A program made the position numbers and the translations under genes. Below, in pieces: positions 20,397-29,044 of a stretch of 61,715 bases of DNA. The stretch's first letter is position 1, and each line of letters opens with the position of its first letter. The stretch spans positions 1 to 61,715 of the forward strand of contig SKIF01000058.1 of NCBI GenBank assembly GCA_007116575.1. The letters are read 5' to 3'. The stretch is from Paracoccaceae bacterium. GTDB lineage: Bacteria; Pseudomonadota; Alphaproteobacteria; Rhodobacterales; Rhodobacteraceae. Below the pieces are notes generated by a model. That model was given only the letters and a program-made list of their open reading frames with translations. It had not been told where the DNA came from and searched no databases.

Positions 20397-21404
20397 ATGC
20401 TCTCCTACACGCTCCGCCGTCTGGCTTTCGCTGTCCCGACCGTGCTCGTCATCAGTCTGATCGTTTTCCTGATGCTAGACATGGCACCCGGGGACCCCAC
20501 CGCAAGCCTGCCGCTGACGATTCCGCTGGAAGTGCGCGAACAGATCCGTATCTCGCTGGGGCTGGGCGAGCCTGTAATGGTGCGCTATGTCAAATGGCTG
20601 CAAATGACCCTGATCACCGAGCCCCTGCATATTCTGGCGGGGCTGACGGGCTGGGATATCGCGCCGGAAGGTCCGCGCATCCTGTCTTGGCAGACGCGTT
20701 CGCCGGTCGGTGACATCATCGTGCAGCGCGTTCCGCAAACGCTCTGGGTCGTTGGCATGGGCTATCTGTTCGGTATCCTTATCGCGCTGCCCATAGGCGT
20801 GATTTCGGCCTATCGACAGTATAGCTGGTTCGATCAGGTCGGTACCTTCGTATCGATGGTCGGCTTCTCGGTGCCGACCTTCTTCACAGGCGTTGTTTTC
20901 ATCCTCATCTTTTCCGTGTGGCTGGGCTGGTTCCCCTCGATGTATGACACCACCCATACCGTGCGAGACTGGGATTCGTTCCTTTTCCAGGTCAGGCAGA
21001 TTGCCATGCCCGTGGCCGTTCTGGCGCTATTCAATGCCAGCCAGATCAGCCGCTTCATGCGTGCCTCAATGCTCGACAATCTCAATCAGGACTATGTTCG
21101 CACTGCCCGCGCGAAAGGGTTGGGAGAGCAAACCGTCGTCCTGATCCATGTGTTGCGCAACTCCATGATCCCGGTCGTCACGGTCATCGCGATCGGGATT
21201 CCGACCGTGTTCACCGGTGCTATCATCACCGAACAGATCTTCCGCGTGAATGGTCTGGGCGATGCACTGATCCGGGCAATCTATGTCAGTGACTGGCCGA
21301 TGGTGCAGACGATCACCTTCATATTCGCCGTGCTGATCGTGCTCTTCAACCTGATCGCCGATGTGCTGTATGGCATCCTTGACCCGAGAATCCGTTATGA
21401 CTGA
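20397..21404 (+). CDS. Peptide-type ABC transporter permease (OppB/DppB family)
   Basis: 335 residues with about six membrane segments. It begins MLSYTLRRL, the usual OppB N-terminal pattern with an early membrane helix, and ends in DVLYGILDPRIRYD, the family's conserved tail. The coupling-loop motif (DNLNQDYVRTARAKGL, about residue 225) docks with the ATPase. It follows the binding-protein gene by 68 bases that hold a hairpin, and overlaps the second permease gene by 8 bases. Confidence 0.92.
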   Translation: MLSYTLRRLAFAVPTVLVISLIVFLMLDMAPGDPTASLPLTIPLEVREQIRISLGLGEPVMVRYVKWLQMTLITEPLHILAGLTGWDIAPEGPRILSWQTRSPVGDIIVQRVPQTLWVVGMGYLFGILIALPIGVISAYRQYSWFDQVGTFVSMVGFSVPTFFTGVVFILIFSVWLGWFPSMYDTTHTVRDWDSFLFQVRQIAMPVAVLALFNASQISRFMRASMLDNLNQDYVRTARAKGLGEQTVVLIHVLRNSMIPVVTVIAIGIPTVFTGAIITEQIFRVNGLGDALIRAIYVSDWPMVQTITFIFAVLIVLFNLIADVLYGILDPRIRYD

Positions 21405-22320
21405 TATCGCCAAGCCATCCTCGCCCGACGAGGCGTTCCGCCCCCCGCGAAACCAGTGGTGGGATGTCTGGGACCAGTTCAAAACGCATCGCGGAGCACT
21501 GGCCGGGCTGGCCGTTTTCGTCACGATCCTGCTTTTCGTGCTGGTCGGGCCATGGATCTGGCAGGTCGATCCCGGCCAACTCAATATCCGCGCCCGCAAT
21601 CAGGGGGCGAGCTGGGCCCATCCGCTGGGCACTGATCAATTGGGCCGCGACCTTCTGGCGCGGTTGATGTATGGCGGGCGCATTTCGGTCGCCGTGGGGT
21701 TGGTGGCAATGCTGCTCGGGCTGGTCATCGGCACGCTGATCGGCGTGTTGGCGGGCTATTTCAAGATGCTGGATAGCCCTCTGATGCGCACCACGGACCT
21801 GTTTCTGGCCCTGCCCCTGCTGCCGCTGCTGCTGATCCTCGTCACCTTGTTTCGTGATACCCTGGCCAAGACGTTCGGGGAAGCAATCGGTGTGTTCCTG
21901 CTGATCTGTTTTGCCATTGCGATCACAAGCTGGATGCAGACCGCCCGTATCGTACGCGGCGATGTGCTGGCCCTCAAGGAACGCGAGTATGTGCTGGCTG
22001 CACGCTCGATCGGCACGCCGTCGCTCAGGATCAACACGCGCCATGTGCTGCCCAATGTGCTTTCACCGATCATGGTCTCGGCCACCTTGGGTATCGCCAG
22101 CGCCATCATCACCGAATCCGCGCTTTCATTCCTGGGGCTCGGGTTCCCGCCCGATTTTCCGACCTGGGGTCGGATTCTGTATGACGGCCGCGACTGGATC
22201 GAACAATATCCGGCGCGCGTGGTCTGGCCCGGGGTGTTGATTTCGCTCACGGTTCTGAGTGTGAACTATATCGGTGACGGATTGCGCGATGCGCTGGACC
22301 CGCGAATTCGAGGGCGCTGA
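21397..22320 (+). CDS. Peptide-type ABC transporter permease (OppC/DppC family)
   Basis: 307 residues. A cytoplasmic N-terminal arm precedes the first membrane helix (about residues 35-55); the OppC loop HPLGTDQLGRDLL, the coupling motif LKEREYVLAARSIG (about 195) and the terminal GDGLRDALDPRI are intact. I chose the ATG at 21397, which overlaps the upstream stop by 8 bases; the longer in-frame start at 21361 lies deep inside the previous gene. It completes the importer. Confidence 0.92.
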   Translation: MTDIAKPSSPDEAFRPPRNQWWDVWDQFKTHRGALAGLAVFVTILLFVLVGPWIWQVDPGQLNIRARNQGASWAHPLGTDQLGRDLLARLMYGGRISVAVGLVAMLLGLVIGTLIGVLAGYFKMLDSPLMRTTDLFLALPLLPLLLILVTLFRDTLAKTFGEAIGVFLLICFAIAITSWMQTARIVRGDVLALKEREYVLAARSIGTPSLRINTRHVLPNVLSPIMVSATLGIASAIITESALSFLGLGFPPDFPTWGRILYDGRDWIEQYPARVVWPGVLISLTVLSVNYIGDGLRDALDPRIRGR

Positions 22321-22349
22321 CCTGCTCGATCGGATGTCTGGGGACTGTT

Positions 22350-22378
22350 GCGGGGGGCTGTGGCGTCGTAACCCCCGC
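22350..22378 (+). other. Inverted repeat between importer and amidohydrolase
   Basis: GCGGGGG (22350-22356) and CCCCCGC (22372-22378) can form a 7-bp GC stem with a 15-base loop, 30 bases after the permease stop and 27 bases before the amidohydrolase start. It could attenuate read-through. No T-tract. Confidence 0.35.
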
Positions 22379-22404
22379 CAATTGGCCACAAGGGAGTCGG
22401 GCTG

Positions 22405-23538
22405 TTGCCCCATGAAGCAGAAATTCTAAAACTGCGCCACTGCCTGCATGCCGCCCCCGACCTGTCCGGTGCAGAGGGTGGAACGGCGCGGATGCTGCGA
22501 GTCGCCCTGCAGGATACCAATCCCGACTTGATTGTCGAAGGGCTTGGAGGCCATGGACTTGCGCTGGTCTATGACAGTGGCCATTCCGGGCCGAGTGTGA
22601 TGTTTCGTGCCGAACTTGATGCGCTGCCCATAGTCGAACAAGGCAGCGTGCCCTACGCCTCGACCCGATCTGGTGTTGCGCATCTGTGCGGACATGACGG
22701 GCACATGGCGGTTCTTGCAGGGCTTGCGCGACACCTCGCCCGGAAACGCCCGGCCCGGGGCCGTGTCATCCTGCTGTTCCAGCCTGCGGAGGAGACCGGC
22801 GCGGGTGCGCGTGCGGTCCTCGCCGATCCGCGCTTCGAGCAGATCCGCCCCGACTGGGCCTTTGCGCTGCACAACATGCCGGGGCTTGCACTGGGCAGGA
22901 TTGCGGTCGCGCCCGGACCCGCAAGCTGTGCCTCGGTCGGGTTGCATCTGCGCTGGCAGGGACGCGAGGCGCATGCCGCCAGCCCCGAGACCGGCCTTTC
23001 TCCGGCACCCGCGCTCGCCGGGCTTCTGTCGGCTCTGGTCCCCTTTACGACACCGCAGCCATTGAGCGCGGCGTTCCGGCTTGCGACCCTGTGTCACCTG
23101 TCGATGGGCGCGCGCGCTTTTGGTGTTGCCCCCGCGCAGGCGGATGCCCTTGTCACGCTGCGCGCTGTGACCGATGAGGCGCTTTCCAGGTTTGAGGCTG
23201 AAATCGTCGGTGCCATCCAGCGGCAGTGTGGCGCGCTTGCGCTGCAGATCAGCCGTCACGACCATTTCAACGCCACCATCAATGACGCGGATGCGGCGAA
23301 CATCGTGGAGCGCGCGGCGGCCCATATTGGCCTGGAACACGGCGATTTCGCCTTGCCCATGCGCGCCTCGGAAGATTTCGGGGCGTTCAGCACGACCTGC
23401 CGGACAGCGCTGTTCTTTCTTGGTGCGGGTGAGTCGCATCCGGCGCTGCATGACCCGGCCTATGACTTTCCCGATGCCCTGCTTGCGCCCGGATGCGCGA
23501 TCTTCGCGCGGATTCTGGACGAGATATCGGGGCCGTAG
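22405..23538 (+). CDS. M20D-family amidohydrolase / N-acyl-amino-acid hydrolase
   Basis: 377 residues. This family removes acyl groups or cleaves amide bonds in N-acyl amino acids and related compounds, with two metal ions. The motifs are FRAELDALPI, LCGHDGHM (about residue 92), QPAEETGAGA (about 127) and HNMPG (about 160), plus ASEDFGAF near the end. The start is a TTG at 22405 preceded by AGGGAG; there is no Met codon between it and the conserved LRHCLHAAPDLSG region, so a non-ATG start is required. It is 84 bases downstream of the importer on the same strand and may process the imported substrate, but this is inference. It converges with the HlyD-family gene, with a 3-base gap. Confidence 0.85.
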   Translation: MPHEAEILKLRHCLHAAPDLSGAEGGTARMLRVALQDTNPDLIVEGLGGHGLALVYDSGHSGPSVMFRAELDALPIVEQGSVPYASTRSGVAHLCGHDGHMAVLAGLARHLARKRPARGRVILLFQPAEETGAGARAVLADPRFEQIRPDWAFALHNMPGLALGRIAVAPGPASCASVGLHLRWQGREAHAASPETGLSPAPALAGLLSALVPFTTPQPLSAAFRLATLCHLSMGARAFGVAPAQADALVTLRAVTDEALSRFEAEIVGAIQRQCGALALQISRHDHFNATINDADAANIVERAAAHIGLEHGDFALPMRASEDFGAFSTTCRTALFFLGAGESHPALHDPAYDFPDALLAPGCAIFARILDEISGP

Positions 23539-23541
23539 CCG

Positions 23542-24849
23542 TCATTTCTCGCGCAGGGCGCGGCTGAAATAGCTGGTCAGCGGGCGCGTCAGATAGCGCC
23601 ACGGGCTTTGCGCCCCGGTTTGCAGGAACACCTCCACCGGCATACCGGGCAACAGCGACTGAACGGGCAGTTGCAAGAGGCTGGCCTCCAGAAAAGCAAG
23701 CTCGACGCGGTAGGCGGGCATGGCATCGGGTGTGTCGGTGAACGCATCGGCTGACACATGGACCACTTCCGCCATAGGTCGCGGAAGACCGCGCAGATCG
23801 AGGGCAGGCAGGTGGATCGAGGCAAGTTGGCCCGTGGTGACCTGATCGATATCGGCAGGTGCCACACGCGCGGCGATGACGGGAGGACGGTCCTGCGGCA
23901 CGATGTAGAGCGCCGGTTCCGCGGCGCGCAGCACGGCTTGCGGAGTCGTCACCTGCAATCCGTGCACGATGCCGGCCACTGGTGCGCGCAGATCGAGACG
24001 CGCGATCTGCGCTTTCAACGCGCGGCGACGTTCGCGCAGTTCCATCTCCTGAGCGTTGACCTGTCGTAACGCGCTGTGTGCCTCTTCTGTCCGCTGCATG
24101 CCCAGGGCGATGATCTGATGCGCGACCTCTGCATGGCGCTCGGTGGCAACCGCCCGCTCGGCAGCCAACGCGCCGCGTTTCCCCTCGAGCCGGGCGGTCT
24201 CGCGTTCCAAAGCGAGAACCCGGACCGCTTGGGTCAGCCCCTGATCCAGCAATGTCTCTTGCGCTGCGAGTTCGGCGTCGAGCAGTGCAAGCTGGCGGTC
24301 CAGCGCATGGATCTGCTCTGCGATGCCTGCCACCTGGGCCTTGATCTGTACCTGACGCTGCTGAAGCTGCGCGCGCAGACCTGCCAGGGTCGTGCGCCGC
24401 GCGGAGAGAAGGGCCGTCTGTGCGGCCATGTCGCGGCGGATCTGCGCGCCATGGTCGGGGTGGGTCATGGCCGCATGCAGTTCTGCTGCGAACTGGAGAT
24501 GCTCGGCATTGTCGCGTTCGGCTTCCAGCCGGGCACGGCGCGCGAGCAGGTCGAACAGTCGGGTCTCGACCATGGCCAGTTCGGAGACAAGCTGCGCCCC
24601 GTCGAGGCGCAACAGGATGTCGCCTGCGCCGACACTGTCGCCCTCTGCGACAAGGATGCTCTCGACAACACCGCCAGAGAGGTGCTGGACGACCTGCCGC
24701 TTCAGCGCAGCCTCGAGTTGCCCGGTGCCGATAACGGCACTGTTGATCCTTGTCAGCCCGGCCCAGGCGCCGAAGCCAAGAACCAGCAGTGCGCCCGCGA
24801 GAAGGGCCAGCGCAAGATGCGCGCGTACGCTGTACTGACTCCTGGTCAT
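23542..24849 (-). CDS. Type I secretion periplasmic adaptor (HlyD family)
   Basis: 435 residues. It links an inner-membrane ABC exporter to an outer-membrane TolC-type channel. One N-terminal membrane helix (about residues 11-30, ALALLAGALLVLGF) is followed by a lipoyl-like part (VVQHLSGGVVESILV), a long coiled-coil hairpin rich in Ala, Leu, Glu, Arg and Gln (about 95-270) and the second half-lipoyl segment (LDLRAPVAGIVHGL), then a beta-barrel ending LLPGMPVEVFLQTG. I chose the ATG at 24849 because it overlaps the exporter stop by 4 bases (ATGA); a longer reading from 25044 adds a tail without homology. No TolC gene is in the window. Confidence 0.9.
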   Translation of the reverse strand: MTRSQYSVRAHLALALLAGALLVLGFGAWAGLTRINSAVIGTGQLEAALKRQVVQHLSGGVVESILVAEGDSVGAGDILLRLDGAQLVSELAMVETRLFDLLARRARLEAERDNAEHLQFAAELHAAMTHPDHGAQIRRDMAAQTALLSARRTTLAGLRAQLQQRQVQIKAQVAGIAEQIHALDRQLALLDAELAAQETLLDQGLTQAVRVLALERETARLEGKRGALAAERAVATERHAEVAHQIIALGMQRTEEAHSALRQVNAQEMELRERRRALKAQIARLDLRAPVAGIVHGLQVTTPQAVLRAAEPALYIVPQDRPPVIAARVAPADIDQVTTGQLASIHLPALDLRGLPRPMAEVVHVSADAFTDTPDAMPAYRVELAFLEASLLQLPVQSLLPGMPVEVFLQTGAQSPWRYLTRPLTSYFSRALREK

Positions 24850-26690
24850 CGTCGACACTCGGGCAGACGGTTGTCCCACGGGAAGCGCAGCAATGCAGAA
24901 TTGGCGAGCTGATCGGGATCGGTCGGCAACGGGTGATGAGTTCGCAAGATCTCGGTACTGTTGCGCGTCACCTGTCGTAACACCTGAGCCACCGGACCCA
25001 GAGCCACAACCTGCCCTGCTTCGAGTTTCATCAGCAGATCGCACTCGGCAATCGCAGACGGCCGGTGCGCCATGATAACCACACTCGCACCGCGCGCCTT
25101 GGCGGCGCGAACGGCGCTGTTGAGCGCGCGTGAACCGTCATCATCCAGATTGGCGTTCGGCTCGTCCAGAACCAGCACCGCCGGGTCGCGATAGAGTGCG
25201 CGGGCAAGACCAATGCGCTGGACCTGTCCCCCGGAAAGGCCCGCACAGCCATGGTCGATCGAGGTTTCGTAGCCCCGTGGCAAAGCGAGGATCATCTCGT
25301 GCGCCCCTGCCGCGCGCGCCGCGGCGATGATCCACTCATCTTGTGCGTCTGGATCAAAGCGCGCGATATTGTCGCGCAAGCTACCCGGGAACAGGATTGC
25401 GCGCTGTGGCAGATAGCCCATCGCGCGGGCAAGATCCTCGGGAGGGTAATGGCCCAGCCGCGCGCCATCCAGGCGTATTTCGCCGCGCGTCGGGGGGCGG
25501 ACCCCAACCAGTGCCATGGCCAAAGAGGATTTACCCGCGCCGGAGGGACCGATCACGCCCATTGCCTGTCCGGGCGCGATCATGAAGCTGACGTCACGCA
25601 GCAAAGACCTTTCGGCCCCAGACTTGCCGGGGGCCTGCAAACTCAAGCCGCTCACAGTCAATTGGCCACTTGGCGCAGGCAGAGCGATGCGTTTCGCCGT
25701 GGGGGGCGCATTCGTCAGAAGCTGCCGGGTCCGTTGCCATGCAATACGGGCGGCCTGAAGCTGGGGCCAGCCGCCGATGATCTGGTCCAGAGGTCCAAGC
25801 GCACGCCCAAGAATGATCGAGGCCGCGATCATTGCGCCGGGCGACAGGGCATCACGCAGGACAAGCAACGCGCCTGCCGCCAGCATGGTTGATTGCAGAA
25901 ACAGCCTGAGCGCCCGTGCGCTCGCGCTGAACCTGCCCGTCCCGTCACTGGCCCAAAGCATGGCGTCCAGGGTCTTGCGCCGCTGCTCACGCCAACGCAT
26001 GAGCGCTGGCTCCTGCATGCCCAGCGCGCGCAGATAGCCCATGTCGAGTGCAATCTGTTGCCCAATCTGGTCACTTCGCTGTGCGAAGAACTGCCCGGTG
26101 GTGATGCGGCTGCGGTTGCCAAGGCTGTTCGCCATACCCATCACGACCAGAGTCGCTGCCGAGCCAAGCGCAAGAACGCCAAGCCACGGATGTAGAAGAG
26201 CAATCACGCCTATGAAAAGAGGAACCCAGGGAAAGTCGAAAATGGCTAGTACCGCAGGCGACCCGGACAGACCCTGCAGTAAGGAAAGATCCTGCGGTGC
26301 GCGTGCTGCACTTGCATCCGCCCCATTCGACGCGCGAAGCGCAGCCCTGAAGACCGGCAGATCGAGACGATCCTGCATCTGGGCGCCCAGCCGCGCTGCA
26401 ATCCGAGCGCGCGCATGGTCGAGCAGGCCAAGGATGATGTACAGGAAGGCCACGATCGCGAACAGCACCACTAGCGTTTCTTCGGACCGGCTGGAGAGCA
26501 CGCGATCATAGATTTGAAGCATGAAGACCGGGCCGGTGAGCATCAGGAGATTGGTGAACACGCTGATCGCCGCCACTGCCCAGAAAAGCTGGCGCGTATG
26601 CATTGTCAGCAAGCCCGCAGGCGCCGGACGTGTATGTGCGAACGGAGGCGTGCTGCAATCCCTCCGGTGGTCCTTGTGCGGGTCTTCCAT
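24846..26690 (-). CDS. Type I secretion ABC exporter (PrtD/AprD-like permease-ATPase)
   Basis: 614 residues: an N-terminal six-helix membrane domain (about residues 30-310) fused to an ATPase domain. Walker A GPSGAGKSSLA (about 375), Q-loop LPQRAILF, signature LSGGQVQRIGLARAL (about 480) and Walker B VLVLDEPNANLD are intact. There is no C39 peptidase or C39-like domain, and the layout matches the PrtD/AprD group that exports RTX-type proteins with C-terminal signals. No RTX or other obvious secreted substrate lies next to it. The start has GAGG 7 bases upstream. It is co-transcribed with the HlyD-family adaptor. Confidence 0.9.
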   Translation of the reverse strand: MEDPHKDHRRDCSTPPFAHTRPAPAGLLTMHTRQLFWAVAAISVFTNLLMLTGPVFMLQIYDRVLSSRSEETLVVLFAIVAFLYIILGLLDHARARIAARLGAQMQDRLDLPVFRAALRASNGADASAARAPQDLSLLQGLSGSPAVLAIFDFPWVPLFIGVIALLHPWLGVLALGSAATLVVMGMANSLGNRSRITTGQFFAQRSDQIGQQIALDMGYLRALGMQEPALMRWREQRRKTLDAMLWASDGTGRFSASARALRLFLQSTMLAAGALLVLRDALSPGAMIAASIILGRALGPLDQIIGGWPQLQAARIAWQRTRQLLTNAPPTAKRIALPAPSGQLTVSGLSLQAPGKSGAERSLLRDVSFMIAPGQAMGVIGPSGAGKSSLAMALVGVRPPTRGEIRLDGARLGHYPPEDLARAMGYLPQRAILFPGSLRDNIARFDPDAQDEWIIAAARAAGAHEMILALPRGYETSIDHGCAGLSGGQVQRIGLARALYRDPAVLVLDEPNANLDDDGSRALNSAVRAAKARGASVVIMAHRPSAIAECDLLMKLEAGQVVALGPVAQVLRQVTRNSTEILRTHHPLPTDPDQLANSALLRFPWDNRLPECRR

Positions 26691-26993
26691 GCCTGCACCT
26701 CAGGTTAAAATGCACTGCCACCGGGCACGCCATACCCAGCGTGCCCGTCGGTTCCGCATCATGCCCGGTCGGACTTTATGCCGCGTTAATGCAAGGGCGC
26801 CGTGGCCTCGAAATGGTCGGTTCATGACGTTTGATGGCGAGGCTGTGTCCTGACAGAGATCACGCTCTCCTGCACCCGGTCACTTGCCACGCGCATCGTC
26901 GCCTTCAATAGCAATCGCCGCCGAGTGCGGTCGGGGTTTCTGATGTGGCAATCACGGGGCGACACCCCGGACAGCCACCTGCCATCGCGCCGG
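26691..26993. other. Gene-free stretch upstream of the type I secretion operon
   Basis: 303 bases between the NTPase stop and the exporter start. Apart from the 9-bp inverted repeat described separately, it has no coding sequence with homology that I recognise. It presumably holds the promoter of the exporter operon. Confidence 0.5.
26722..26747 (-). promoter_or_regulatory. Perfect inverted repeat in the exporter operon leader
   Basis: CGGGCACGC (26722-26730) and GCGTGCCCG (26739-26747) form a perfect 9-bp stem with an 8-base loop, 32-58 bases upstream of the exporter start. It could be a protein-binding site or an RNA hairpin in the leader. On the transcribed strand a short T-run (ATTTT) follows about 12 bases after the stem, too far for a standard terminator. 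Confidence 0.45.
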
Positions 26994-28145
26994 TCATGCC
27001 GACTGTAGCGCAGGGTCCGAGATTAAGCTTTCCCGCGCGTGGCAGTGCAAGGCGTCCAGCATGTCGGCCAAGATGTGCCAGACCGGTCGATCAGACTGCA
27101 GGATATGCGCCGGATAATCCGGTTTGGCCTGGCGTGCGTTGCGCCGCAGGGCAGCGGCATGGCCCGCCGTGCCCGGAAGATGCGCCGGCGAGCCGCGCCG
27201 CGCAAGTCGGCGTGCGATCACATCTGTCGGGGCTGTGAAGTGAAAGACCTTGCGGGCGCGGCAGATATACGGGGCGACGGTCTGTCCGAACCCGCCGATC
27301 ACGAAGACAGGCCGTGCCTCGGGCCTTGCCGCTGTACATGCGGCATCGAATCGTGACGCTGGCCAGAGCCAACGCACCTGCGCCTCGGCCTCCGCCGCGC
27401 CGCGGGTCAGATCATGGCGCAGGACCGACCAGCGGTCCCCACGGCAAAACGCCGCGATGTCGATATCGGCGTCGATGATCGTGAAGCCCATTGCCTGAAG
27501 AGCGTGCCCCAGCGTTGTCTTACCTGTCCCGTTATTGCCAGTGACCATGTAAAGCCCCGGAGTGACAGGCGCGACCGCGTCGACACCACCTTCCAGTAAT
27601 TGGAGGGCCATTGGCGGATATGCCGAGCGAAGAACCGGCGCGTTCCGTTCCAGCAGGGACGCTACTGCACCTTCATCACCAGAAAGACGGTGGCCGGCGA
27701 TGGCCCGCAGCACCGGGTAGGCAGATGCGGCGCCGTGACCGGCAATGAGACGCGTCCAGAGGCTGGCGGCACGCCCGAACTGTTTGTCACGGGTGGCGAG
27801 TTCAGCCTGTGCCTGCAGGATATCCGCGCGCTTCGGCCAGTGCGCGAGTGCGTTGTCAAGCACAGCCAGACCTGCGGTATGATCATGGCACTTACGATGC
27901 ATTGCCGCCAATTCGAGCGCTGTCTCCGGGCAGGGTTGCGCTGCGTGAAGAGCTTCGAGATAAACCCGCGCAGCCCGCAGGTCCGCGCGGGTCTTCCGCC
28001 GGTCCACTGCCTGTCGCAGCCGAGACGGGTCGCGCCCGGCTGCATCTGCCCGATGCCAGCCCAGATCGCGCTCGTCTGCCTGCCTCATGCCCTCAGGTGC
28101 CATAATGTCGCCCAGACAAGTTTCAAGATACCGTGTCCCTAGCAT
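26994..28145 (-). CDS. TPR-like protein fused to a P-loop nucleotide-binding domain
   Basis: 383 residues, not a named family that I recognise. Residues about 50-190 are helical and Ala/Leu-rich with TPR-like spacing (LEALHAAQPCPETALELAAM, then LDNALAHWPKRADILQAQAEL). Residues about 195-380 form a kinase-like P-loop domain: Walker A GNNGTGKTTL (about 205), IDADIDIAAF a little further on, and an Arg-rich lid-like stretch (ARRLARRGSPAH). It may be a small-molecule kinase or a protein that binds nucleotides in a scaffold. It is upstream of the exporter operon on the same strand and divergent from the sulfotransferase gene, with 157 bases between their starts. Confidence 0.65.
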   Translation of the reverse strand: MLGTRYLETCLGDIMAPEGMRQADERDLGWHRADAAGRDPSRLRQAVDRRKTRADLRAARVYLEALHAAQPCPETALELAAMHRKCHDHTAGLAVLDNALAHWPKRADILQAQAELATRDKQFGRAASLWTRLIAGHGAASAYPVLRAIAGHRLSGDEGAVASLLERNAPVLRSAYPPMALQLLEGGVDAVAPVTPGLYMVTGNNGTGKTTLGHALQAMGFTIIDADIDIAAFCRGDRWSVLRHDLTRGAAEAEAQVRWLWPASRFDAACTAARPEARPVFVIGGFGQTVAPYICRARKVFHFTAPTDVIARRLARRGSPAHLPGTAGHAAALRRNARQAKPDYPAHILQSDRPVWHILADMLDALHCHARESLISDPALQSA

Positions 28146-28302
28146 CCAGACCTTACCTGAAAGCTAATGTCGCTTTGTTCAGCCTCGGAAAGCCAATTTT
28201 AAGCCTTTTGCGGAATCATCGTGGCAAGTCGGATGCCTGCCGCCAGTCTCCTCGGGCCGCGCTTCTGGCGTCACTCGGCAATATGTGTCGAAAGAGGGAA
28301 GC

Positions 28303-28992
28303 ATGACCGAATTCCGACATCCGACCAAGGGCTATGTGTTCGTCGTAACCTATGGGCGCTCGGGGTCCACCCTGTTGCAGAATCTGCTCAATACGCTGCC
28401 AGATTGCCTGGTCCGGGGCGAAAACAACAATGCCTTGTTCCCGCTGTACCGCAGTTGGCGCAGCTTGACCAACAGTCCCGATATCGACCGTATGCGCGCG
28501 GCGCATGACACCTCGGGCCCGTCGCATCCATGGTTCGGTGCCGAGATGATCGATACGGACAGCTACGCGCGCAGCCTTTGTAAGAGTTTTGCCCGGCATG
28601 TCCTTCGCCCGCCCCCGCATATTCGGCTTTGCGGGTTCAAGGAAATCAGGACCATCCGGCCAAAAGCCGAGTTCATGGGGTTTCTCCAATTCATGAACAG
28701 TTATTTTCCGAAGGCGCATTTCGTTTTCAATACGCGCAATCATGCCGATGTCGTCAGATCATCCTGGTGGCGGCAGCATGACCCGGAAGAGGTCCGTCAG
28801 ATGATGGCCGCGGCAGAAAGGGTCTTCGCTGATTTTGCAAAGGCAAATCCAGAGCGCAGCGTATGCCTGCACTACGATGACTATATCCGTGATCATACGC
28901 TTTTCGAGCCGCTCTTCGATCTCCTGGATGCGCGACCGCCGCCCGAGCGCATGCAGGCCGTGCTCGGAACACACCTGAGCCATTCCACCTGA
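28303..28992 (+). CDS. Sulfotransferase-family protein
   Basis: 229 residues. The N-terminal TYGRSGSTLLQNLLN (about residues 15-30) is the 5'-phosphosulfate-binding loop of PAPS-dependent sulfotransferases. The later FNTRNHADVVRSSWW stretch (about 145-160) corresponds to the 3'-phosphate-binding motif with its conserved Arg and Ser. These enzymes move sulfate from PAPS to carbohydrate or other acceptors. I chose the ATG at 28303, with GAGG 5 bases upstream; the in-frame GTG at 28285 is less likely. It lies 52 bases before the double glycosyltransferase gene on the same strand, so sulfation of a glycan is a reasonable guess. Confidence 0.8.
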   Translation: MTEFRHPTKGYVFVVTYGRSGSTLLQNLLNTLPDCLVRGENNNALFPLYRSWRSLTNSPDIDRMRAAHDTSGPSHPWFGAEMIDTDSYARSLCKSFARHVLRPPPHIRLCGFKEIRTIRPKAEFMGFLQFMNSYFPKAHFVFNTRNHADVVRSSWWRQHDPEEVRQMMAAAERVFADFAKANPERSVCLHYDDYIRDHTLFEPLFDLLDARPPPERMQAVLGTHLSHST

Positions 28993-29044
28993 AGCTCGAT
29001 CGTCCGTCAACGCGCCCCGCAACACCCGACGAAGGGTCTTATCC

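Noticed and set aside
23542-26690. A secreted RTX protein encoded with the exporter
   Set aside because: No glycine-rich GGXGXD repeats were seen in any frame near the operon.
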